Shown piece after piece: positions 1-5,144 of a stretch of DNA of 5,144 nt. Position 1 is the first letter of the stretch, and every line of letters begins with the position of its first letter. The stretch is from Anaerolinea thermophila (GTDB lineage Bacteria; Chloroflexota; Anaerolineae; Anaerolineales; Villigracilaceae). The notes below the pieces were generated by a model. That model worked only from the letters and a program-made list of their open reading frames with translations. It was not told the origin of the DNA and did not search any database. Location: assembly GCA_022729775.1 (NCBI GenBank), contig DZBA01000250.1:1-5144 (forward strand), read 5' to 3'. Both the position numbers and the translations under genes were made by a program.

Positions 1-67
1 GATTGCCACACGTGGAAAGGGCAAGGAGCATCAATAACATAAGCAATATCAATATTTTTTTCTTCAT
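1..67 (-). CDS. Probable lipoprotein, N-terminal fragment (runs off the left edge)
   Basis: Only the first 22 codons are present. The start is an ATG at 65-67, preceded by a good Shine-Dalgarno sequence (GAAGG, 6 bases away). The peptide has a KKK basic head, a strongly hydrophobic core of about 13 residues (ILILLMLLMLLAL), then STC-G-N with Cys at residue 20. This is the shape of a type II lipoprotein signal peptide, with cleavage expected just before Cys20 and lipid attachment to it. The position before the Cys is Thr rather than the usual Gly, Ala or Ser, so the lipobox (LSTC) is weak. The gene begins 19 bases after the permease stop codon on the same strand, so it is probably co-transcribed with it. 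By analogy with MacA/MacB-type loci it could be a periplasmic-adaptor-like partner or a substrate-binding lipoprotein, but nothing after the signal peptide is visible, so its function is open. Confidence 0.75.
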   Translation of the reverse strand, partial: MKKKILILLMLLMLLALSTCGN

Positions 68-73
68 GTAAAA

Positions 74-78
74 CCTTC
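74..78 (-). promoter_or_regulatory. Ribosome binding site of the lipoprotein gene
   Basis: On the minus strand this reads GAAGG followed by a 6-base spacer and ATG. It lies inside the 19-base gap after the permease stop codon. It is the main support that the short open frame at the window edge is a real gene start. Confidence 0.6.
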
Positions 79-86
79 TTTATTTT

Positions 87-2516
87 TTATTCATACGCCA
101 GCACTTCGCGGATGGTGAGTCTTGCCGCGTTGCGGGCGGGGATAATCGAGCCAATCATCGAAAGCGCTAGAACCAAGCCAAGCCACATCCCATATCCTGT
201 AAAAGTGAACACCACGTCAATGGGCGTTTCAAAAATAGCGAGGCTGACAATGGTGGCAAGCAGGTAGGTAAACGGCACAGAGAGCAGGATGGCAAGCGCG
301 AATGAAATAAATCCGATCACAAAGCCTTCGGCGATGACAGTGCGCATAATGGCGCGGTCATCCGCGCCAATCGCGCGCATGATGCCAATTTCGCGCGTGC
401 GTTCCAGAACGTTCATGCTCATCGTGCCGGTCAACCCCATCGCGCCGACAATGGCGGTCAGCACCGCCATAATCAACAGGAAGGTAACAAGGATGTCCAA
501 ACTCTCGAGCGCGCTATCCAGCGAGGCAAGCCCCGACTCTGCTTTGCGGACTTCAAATCCCTTATCGCGGAAGAAGCGGTCTAGTTTTTCTGCCATCACA
601 TCTTGAAACGCGCGGTCATGCTGTACCGTTGTGATGCGGAATGACGATGAACGGTTTGGCAGGTTGGTAATTTGCGAAGCATATTCGAGCGGCACATAAG
701 CAAACACGCCTTCCTGCCCGACGAATTTGAACAGCCCAACCACTTCCCATACCTCATCACGCCCATTAACTTTGAGTTGGATGGAGTCGCCGACTTGAAG
801 GTCGGGGTAATAATCGAGGACTTTTTCGCTCAAGAGGAGTTTGCGAATATCCGTTGGCTGCATCCAGCGCCCGGCAACCAAAATGGGTTCGATCAATCTG
901 CTGTTCGCGGGCGGCGCAAAGACATTTACGTTTTCGGCAATCGAACCATCGGGATACAGAATCTCCATGGAGAGGAACTGCCAGCCTTCCACCGCGACGA
1001 CATCGGGGTTTTGCATGGCGAATTGCTCCACTTCACGGACGCGGTATGGCTTATCGAAATCCACAGTGACATCGGCGCGGAAATATTTTCCGATGGCGCT
1101 CATGTAGTCGTGTAAAGAAACGCGCACATTGAACACGGCAATGAAAATCGCGCCGCCCATGGTCAAGGTGAAGAGCGTCAACATCAAACGTCCGCGTCGG
1201 CGGAATGTGTTTCGGATGGAGATAATAAACGGGCGCGGAAAATGAATCCCGCGTTTGGCAAAAAGATTTGTGAGACGCACCAGCATCCAATCGAACCAGT
1301 TGATGCGGTTCTCGTGAAGATGCGGTTTGCTTTCGTCGCCCGCGACATCGCCGCTCAAAGCGCGCAAAACGGTGATGCGCGAGCCGTTGATGACCGGCGT
1401 AATTCCCGCAATCAATGGGACGAGCAAGCCAATCACAATTTGAATCATAAACGCCATCGGCACGATGCGATAGCCAAGCAGGTTAAAGCGCAGCATACTC
1501 GCGATGTATGATGAGAGCGCGTACGCGCCCTGCCCGGCGGCGGGGATGGCGATCAGCAGCGCGAGGATGCCAAACGCCATGATGAGCGTAATGTACATGG
1601 CGAAGACTTGTCCGCGCCTGCCGCCGACCAATTTGATGACGCCGATGTGCCGCAAGTGCTGACTCAACAGCGCGTCGAGCGTGTTTGCAATCAGCGAGCT
1701 GGAAAGGAGCACAATCAAAATTCCGAGCGCCATCAAAATACCGAGAACGGCGTTGAGAATATCGGCAAGCGGATATTTATTTTTTTCGGAAAAGCGCGTG
1801 CGAATTACATCCGTGCCGTTCTTTTCCAATTTATCTTTCAGGTCTGTGCCTATTTCGCGGATGTGCGACGTATCGTCCACGCCTTCTTCGAGCGTGACAT
1901 ACGCGCGGTTGTATAGTTCAGGCTCGCGCAGGGTGGGCATGGTTTTCAAGGTGACAAAACCAAAAGAAGGGGAAAGAAAATCCCCCGCGCCTGTGCTGGC
2001 GTCTTGAACAATGCCGACAACCTCCAACTCTTTCAACATGTTGTTTGCTAATTCAAGCACAAGCATGTCGCCGACCTTGATGTTCATTTTGTCGAGCGTT
2101 TTCTTCTCAAGGACGACTTCATTTTTTTGCGGTTCCGCCTTGCCTGTAATGGGCAGTAACAAGTTGATTTCATTATCGCCAAAATCCTCGAACGCAATCA
2201 AATCCAGTGAAACCCATGTGTCGCTGTCTTGGGTGCGGGCGCGGAAGTTGACCACGCGCCGACCTTCCGCTTGCAGCACGCCGCGCGCGTTGCGGATCGT
2301 CGTCAACACGTCATCATCGAAGTCGTCCGTGCGCAGTTCAACGTTGGATGGGTTGCTCGCCGCGTACGAAACGCTCATGTCATTGGAGATAATCTGGTAT
2401 GTGCCGGCAATGACCCCAATCGAAAAGACGCCCACCGCAATGGAAAAAACCACAAGCAGTGTGCGCCCCTTATTGTCCCATAAATCGTGTAATACCTTAC
2501 GCCATCTTGGTCGCAT
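87..2516 (-). CDS. FtsX/MacB-type ABC transporter permease, two-block, 809 aa
   Basis: This is an integral membrane subunit of an ABC transporter of the FtsX/MacB/LolC superfamily, which uses ATP hydrolysis by a partner protein to do mechanical work on substrates outside the membrane. The layout is: TM1 about 18-40, extracytoplasmic domain about 41-250, three TM segments about 252-278, 303-328 and 350-375, cytoplasmic linker about 376-440, TM about 443-465, second extracytoplasmic domain about 466-672, and three TM segments about 675-700, 728-755 and 768-792. Each FtsX core has a coupling-helix-like stretch: QHLRHIGVIKLVGG near 286-299 and ERTREIGIMRAIGA near 705-718. The duplicated eight-TM design and the length fit the long permease class rather than the four-TM FtsX or MacB type. 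The start MRPRW is chosen because the residues after it match the conserved family N-terminus; the Shine-Dalgarno is poor (AGAGAA only 2 bases from ATG). No ATPase is in the window. The substrate (drug, lipoprotein or peptide) cannot be told. Confidence 0.9.
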   Translation of the reverse strand: MRPRWRKVLHDLWDNKGRTLLVVFSIAVGVFSIGVIAGTYQIISNDMSVSYAASNPSNVELRTDDFDDDVLTTIRNARGVLQAEGRRVVNFRARTQDSDTWVSLDLIAFEDFGDNEINLLLPITGKAEPQKNEVVLEKKTLDKMNIKVGDMLVLELANNMLKELEVVGIVQDASTGAGDFLSPSFGFVTLKTMPTLREPELYNRAYVTLEEGVDDTSHIREIGTDLKDKLEKNGTDVIRTRFSEKNKYPLADILNAVLGILMALGILIVLLSSSLIANTLDALLSQHLRHIGVIKLVGGRRGQVFAMYITLIMAFGILALLIAIPAAGQGAYALSSYIASMLRFNLLGYRIVPMAFMIQIVIGLLVPLIAGITPVINGSRITVLRALSGDVAGDESKPHLHENRINWFDWMLVRLTNLFAKRGIHFPRPFIISIRNTFRRRGRLMLTLFTLTMGGAIFIAVFNVRVSLHDYMSAIGKYFRADVTVDFDKPYRVREVEQFAMQNPDVVAVEGWQFLSMEILYPDGSIAENVNVFAPPANSRLIEPILVAGRWMQPTDIRKLLLSEKVLDYYPDLQVGDSIQLKVNGRDEVWEVVGLFKFVGQEGVFAYVPLEYASQITNLPNRSSSFRITTVQHDRAFQDVMAEKLDRFFRDKGFEVRKAESGLASLDSALESLDILVTFLLIMAVLTAIVGAMGLTGTMSMNVLERTREIGIMRAIGADDRAIMRTVIAEGFVIGFISFALAILLSVPFTYLLATIVSLAIFETPIDVVFTFTGYGMWLGLVLALSMIGSIIPARNAARLTIREVLAYE

Positions 2517-2526
2517 AATTCTCTGA

Positions 2527-2606
2527 TGTCATTGCGAGGGCGCTCTTACCCGAAGCAATCTCCACATCATAGAGATTGCTTCGGCGCTGCGCTCCTCGCA
2601 ATGACA
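2527..2606. repeat. 80-base imperfect inverted repeat (REP/MITE-like dispersed element)
   Basis: Two arms of about 35 bases face each other around a 9-base loop (2563-2571). The outer 12 bases pair perfectly (2527-2538 with 2595-2606; arm TGTCATTGCGAG). The inner 12 also pair perfectly (2551-2562 with 2572-2583; arm CGAAGCAATCTC). The middle part (2539-2550 versus 2584-2594) differs in sequence and by one base in length, giving an internal bulge. From memory, both arms resemble a dispersed repeat (CATTGCGAGG...CGAAGCAATC) found between genes in many unrelated bacteria. It starts 7 bases after the kinase stop codon and ends 10 bases before the permease ATG, so it fills this gap almost entirely. 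It has no transposase gene, no obvious target-site duplication and no T-run on the minus strand after the stem, so it is not a standard intrinsic terminator. Confidence 0.85.
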
Positions 2607-2613
2607 AAAACTT

Positions 2614-4680
2614 CTACTTCAACAATTCGGTGATTTCACTGCCAGAGTACGGCTTGACCATCACGTCTTTGATTCCGTCGCGCATAAACTGGGTGACGCG
2701 CTCCGGGTTAATGGCAGAGGTCAGCACAACGGTCTTTGAGGTGAGACCGGATTTCGAGAGGGCTGACAACGCATCGTTCAGGGAAATGGACGCGATGTTC
2801 TCATCCACAAGGATCAAATCGGCAGCGGGGAGTTTTGCCAAATCGGTGGTCTGGGTCAATTTGACCTTCGTGCCTTTGAGCATTTCCGTAAAGAAGTTCG
2901 CCCAATCGTCGTTGTCGTCAATCAATAAAATATTTTTGGCGCTGCCAGCCTGCACAGATTCAGAACCAACCTGTCCGCGCGGCATGAACAACGTGACGAT
3001 GGTGCCTTTGCCTTCGGAACTGCTCATGTCAATTCGTCCCTGCGCCTGCGAGACGACGTGCATCGCGGCGGGGAGTCCCAAGCCGTGATGAGAAACGCCG
3101 CGCGTGGTGTAGAACGGCGACCAGACTTTCTCCATCACTTCGCGGCTCATGCCGGAACCATTATCCGAAATGATGATTTCCAACATACCGCGCTCGATGG
3201 AAGGATGCGCCTCGACGTTGATGGATTTTGCGCCCGCTTCGTAAGCGTTCTGCAAGATGTTGCCAAGCGCGCGCGTGACCTGCGTGCTATCCGCGATGAC
3301 ATACGCAGTCGCTGGGTCAACAGAGACGTGGAAAGCATCCTGCGGAATGTGGCGCTGGTGCGCGGCTGTCTGCAACACATCCGAAAGCAAAACAGGGCGC
3401 GGCTTCATTTCGCGGACTGCGCCGATGAGTTGTTCCTTCACCTGAATAATCTGCGTCGCGCTTTCGGAGATCATCTCCAAATCTTCTTTCAATGATTCAA
3501 TATCCACCTGTCCGCTGGCGGCTTCTTCGCGCAGGCGCGAAACGGTCAGCGAGATGGGCAGGGTCTTGTTTCCGATCCAGTGAATGGCTTCGGTGGAGGC
3601 TGTGGTCAGCGCTTCAAAGACCTTGTTGCGGAGAATTTCAGAATGCGCTTCCTTGAGTTGTTCGAGCAGGCGCGCATTGTGAATCGCCACAGCGAGGTGT
3701 TCTGCCATGGTCAACAAAGTGGTGATGTCGTCCTGGCTGAACGCGCGTTCTTCCGAACTCTGAATGGTGACCGCGCCCAAAACTTTTCCTGCATAAGCGA
3801 GCGGCAGCGCCATTTCGGAGCGGGTGTGCGGCAAATGCGGATTCTTGAAATGCACGCGCTCTTCGCCGACATCCAACGCGATGCGCGCTTCGCCCATCGC
3901 CACGCACGCGCCAATCATGGATTCTGTGCCGACCTTCAGCTTGTGACCTTCGTCAACCATTGCCTTGCCAGCCTTGCCATATCCCGCGCGCAGCACAGCG
4001 TATTCATTGGCGGCATCCACGAGGAAAATACCCGCGTAATACAAGCCATACGATTCGCAGATGATGTTCACAGTCTGCGGGAGCAGCTGGTCAAGGTCGA
4101 GGATGGAGGTGACTTCCTTGCCGACGCGGTTTGCGGCTTTGAGCAAGCGCGAACGGCGTTCTGCCTGACGGTGCAGGTTCGAGTTTTGAATGGCAATGGC
4201 GAGCTGGTCAGCCATTGTTTGCAGCGCGTCAATATCCGCCTCATTGAACGCGGCTTCTTCCACAGACTGAACGGTCAACGCGCCAATGGCTTGGTCAGAG
4301 ACGATGAGCGGGAGCGCCATTTCGGAGCGCGTCTTGGGCAGGTAAGGATTCTCGAAGAAGACCGCTTCTTCGCCGACATCCAGCGCGATGCGTCCCTGCT
4401 TTTGGGCAATGGACGCGCCAATCATGGAATTTCCGCCGACAGCGAGTTTGTGACCCGCGTTGATCATCGCCTTGCCCGCTTCGCCGCGTCCCGCCTTCAA
4501 AACTGCGGACTGTTTGGCTTCGTCCAGCAGGAATACGCCCGCGTAATAAAAACCAAATTCATCGCAGATGATGTCCACTGTGCGTTGCAGCAGTTCGTAA
4601 GGGTCAAGGATGGTGATGATGTTTTTCGCGGCGCGCGCCGAGGCTTTTAATAACTTTGCATATCGTTGCGTATCAGACAT
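2614..4680 (-). CDS. Soluble hybrid sensor histidine kinase, GAF-GAF-DHp-HATPase-REC, 688 aa
   Basis: This is a cytosolic sensor kinase expected to autophosphorylate on His and pass phosphate to Asp. In order: GAF1 about 10-169; GAF2 about 179-338; helical linker and dimerisation/phosphotransfer region about 339-425 with likely phospho-acceptor His367 in an EAIHWIGNK motif; HATPase_c about 430-568 with N-box (N474, N478), G1 box DNGSG (506-510), WSPFYTTR (520-527), G2 box GLGL (533-536) and GKGT (558-561 less one); and REC 582-688 with D588/D589, acceptor D626, T654 and K676-P677. No membrane segment or signal peptide is present, so the ligand or partner is inside the cell; its nature is unknown. 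The ATG at 4678-4680 has a Shine-Dalgarno AGAGGA 4 bases away. The gene begins 55 bases after the stop of the single-domain receiver gene, on the same strand, so the two probably work together. The terminal REC lacks the usual MP after the acceptor Asp. Confidence 0.93.
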   Translation of the reverse strand: MSDTQRYAKLLKASARAAKNIITILDPYELLQRTVDIICDEFGFYYAGVFLLDEAKQSAVLKAGRGEAGKAMINAGHKLAVGGNSMIGASIAQKQGRIALDVGEEAVFFENPYLPKTRSEMALPLIVSDQAIGALTVQSVEEAAFNEADIDALQTMADQLAIAIQNSNLHRQAERRSRLLKAANRVGKEVTSILDLDQLLPQTVNIICESYGLYYAGIFLVDAANEYAVLRAGYGKAGKAMVDEGHKLKVGTESMIGACVAMGEARIALDVGEERVHFKNPHLPHTRSEMALPLAYAGKVLGAVTIQSSEERAFSQDDITTLLTMAEHLAVAIHNARLLEQLKEAHSEILRNKVFEALTTASTEAIHWIGNKTLPISLTVSRLREEAASGQVDIESLKEDLEMISESATQIIQVKEQLIGAVREMKPRPVLLSDVLQTAAHQRHIPQDAFHVSVDPATAYVIADSTQVTRALGNILQNAYEAGAKSINVEAHPSIERGMLEIIISDNGSGMSREVMEKVWSPFYTTRGVSHHGLGLPAAMHVVSQAQGRIDMSSSEGKGTIVTLFMPRGQVGSESVQAGSAKNILLIDDNDDWANFFTEMLKGTKVKLTQTTDLAKLPAADLILVDENIASISLNDALSALSKSGLTSKTVVLTSAINPERVTQFMRDGIKDVMVKPYSGSEITELLK
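3667..4653 (-). repeat. Tandem GAF duplication inside the kinase gene
   Basis: Residues 10-169 (4174-4653) and 179-338 (3667-4146) of the kinase align end to end at a constant offset of 169 residues (507 bases), with no insertion or deletion. By hand count about 93 of 160 positions are identical (58%). Shared blocks include TV-IIC (34-39 / 203-208), GHKL (76-79 / 245-248), SMIGA (85-89 / 254-258), RIALDVGEE (97-105 / 266-274) and TRSEMALPL (117-125 / 286-294). This points to an in-gene duplication later fixed with the same fold spacing. Confidence 0.85.
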
Positions 4681-4698
4681 AGTTTCCTCTTTATGGAT

Positions 4699-4733
4699 AA
4701 GTTGAAGGTTTAAGGTTACAGGTTTAAGGTTGA
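4699..4733. repeat. Five tandem heptamers between receiver gene and kinase gene
   Basis: On the plus strand the units are AAGTTGA, AGGTTTA, AGGTTAC, AGGTTTA and AGGTTGA, consensus AGGTTNA; the first unit is the most divergent. A 12-base copy AGGTTTAAGGTT occurs exactly twice (4706-4717 and 4720-4731). On the coding strand the unit reads TNAACCT. The run ends 2 bases short of the stop codon of the receiver gene (4736-4738) and lies 18 bases upstream of the kinase ATG, leaving the kinase Shine-Dalgarno (4685-4690) outside the repeat. No function is known to me; a spacer, a protein-binding array or a slippage-prone tract are all possible. Confidence 0.7.
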
Positions 4734-4735
4734 AC

Positions 4736-5119
4736 CTAAATATTTAATATTTTCTGAATCAATTCCACCAAGCCCTGCTCGCGTCCCTTGACAAAGAACG
4801 CGCTGGCGCCGCCAGAGACAGCTTCTTTTGCCTTGTTGACTTCATCATACGCGGTCAGGATAATCACCGGGGTGGAAGCCTTTTGTTGTTTCAAGTTTGT
4901 CAATAAATCCAACCCCGCGTCAGATTTGGGCGAGCCGTCAAAACTCGGCATGTTCAAATCCAGCACGGCGATATTTACCGCGTCCACATTTTTGGCGAAA
5001 GCCTCGCTTCCGCTTTTGCAATCTGAGGCTGTAATCACATCGAAACCGGCGCGCAGCAGCGTCTTTTCCAGGCTTCGCAGAATCAGTCTTTCATCATCCA
5101 CCAATAGAACTGTTGTCAT
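4736..5119 (-). CDS. Stand-alone response-regulator receiver protein (REC only), 127 aa
   Basis: This is a CheY-like phospho-acceptor with no output domain, expected to be soluble. The full REC fold fits the length: beta1 VLLVDDE with acidic pocket D8, D9; acceptor D54 in VLDLNMP; switch T89 in IILTAYD; conserved K111. Two oddities are visible. The loop after D54-LNMP carries extra residues (about 59-68, S-F-D-G-S-P-K-S-D-A) before GLDLL, so it is longer than the usual MPxxDGxxLL. K111 is followed by Gly (FVKG) instead of the usual cis-Pro (KP). The start is fixed by a strong GGAGG 4 bases before ATG. The next gene downstream is a hybrid kinase, the natural phosphate donor. With no DNA-binding domain, it more likely shuttles phosphate or binds a protein partner than regulates transcription directly. 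Receiver assignment is firm; its partner is inferred. Confidence 0.92.
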   Translation of the reverse strand: MTTVLLVDDERLILRSLEKTLLRAGFDVITASDCKSGSEAFAKNVDAVNIAVLDLNMPSFDGSPKSDAGLDLLTNLKQQKASTPVIILTAYDEVNKAKEAVSGGASAFFVKGREQGLVELIQKILNI

Positions 5120-5123
5120 GTAT

Positions 5124-5128
5124 CCTCC
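5124..5128 (-). promoter_or_regulatory. Strong ribosome binding site of the receiver gene
   Basis: The minus strand reads TTTGGAGGATAC then ATG, a near-ideal Shine-Dalgarno with a 4-base spacer. It is the strongest such site in the window and settles the start at 5119. The remaining bases up to 5144 are AT-rich on this strand, but too little is present to call a promoter. Confidence 0.75.
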
Positions 5129-5144
5129 AAAGAGTGTTTATTTT

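Noticed and set aside
2011..2526. A 171-codon plus-strand frame antisense to the permease N-terminus
   Set aside because: Low-complexity Ser/Thr-rich translation with no motif; the opposite strand encodes the well-supported permease.
2566..2571. A TATGAT -10-like hexamer on the minus strand in the hairpin loop, as a permease promoter
   Set aside because: No -35 hexamer sits at 16-18 bases; the nearest TTGCGA is 24 bases upstream (2596-2601), and there is no TGn extension. A chance match is likely.
2527..2606. The hairpin as an intrinsic terminator
   Set aside because: On the minus strand the stem is followed by TCAGAGAATT, with no U-run. On the plus strand it is followed by an A-run, which is wrong for a terminator. 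Strong pausing is still possible but unsupported.
2527..2606. The inverted repeat as part of a CRISPR array or an attachment site
   Set aside because: There are only two arms in opposite orientation with a 9-base loop, no spacers, and no integrase or tRNA gene nearby.
2576..3088. A plus-strand frame beginning in the inverted repeat (MLRRCAPRNDK start)
   Set aside because: The start is the translation of a repeat arm, and the rest is antisense to the kinase receiver and ATPase domains. Such repeat-derived peptides are annotation artefacts.
3580..4650. A 356-codon open frame on the plus strand, antisense to the kinase
   Set aside because: Its protein is rich in Arg, His, Phe and Ala with no recognisable domain, and it repeats internally because it mirrors the GAF duplication on the other strand. 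The minus-strand frame has clear GAF, kinase and REC motifs, so this is a shadow.
4681..4735. A separate promoter for the kinase in the receiver-kinase gap
   Set aside because: Only loose AT-rich hexamers occur around the heptamer array and none pair at proper spacing. Co-transcription with the receiver gene is simpler.

Overview
The window is a compact stretch in which every gene lies on the minus strand. Reading in the direction of transcription (high to low coordinates) there is a stand-alone response-regulator receiver protein (4736-5119), a soluble hybrid histidine kinase with two GAF domains and a C-terminal receiver domain (2614-4680), a large two-block FtsX/MacB-type ABC-transporter permease (87-2516), and the first 22 codons of a probable lipoprotein that runs off the left edge (1-67). 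No tRNA, rRNA, CRISPR array or transposase gene is visible. No gap between genes exceeds 100 bases.

The likely source is a member of Chloroflexota, probably class Anaerolineae or a relative. This is an inference from style, not a database result. The GAF repeats carry the wording common in that group (a YYAG stretch, a GHKL..G..SMIG stretch and an LPxTRSEMALPL stretch). The permease has the MRPRW-K-L--LW-NK-RTLLVV start I associate with FtsX permeases of that group. The moderate GC content with many GCG and CGC codons fits.

The layout suggests two functional blocks. The first is a signalling pair with no DNA-binding or other output domain: the kinase senses through its cytosolic GAF domains and has its own receiver, and the small receiver protein upstream could act as phosphate acceptor or shuttle. 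The second is a membrane export or lipoprotein-handling block: a permease followed 19 bases later by a lipoprotein. The ATPase subunit that such a permease needs is not in the window and may lie beyond the left edge. A single transcript covering all four genes is possible because they are co-directional. However, an 80-base inverted-repeat element fills the gap between kinase and permease, so the two blocks may be separately controlled.

The non-coding parts hold two features worth attention. The kinase-permease gap (2517-2613) is almost wholly occupied by an imperfect hairpin resembling a dispersed repeat seen in many bacterial genomes. The receiver-kinase gap (4681-4735) carries a run of five heptamer repeats. 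I found no convincing evidence for a wholly new system. The best leads are these repeats, the atypical receiver domains, and the absence of an output domain in the signalling pair.
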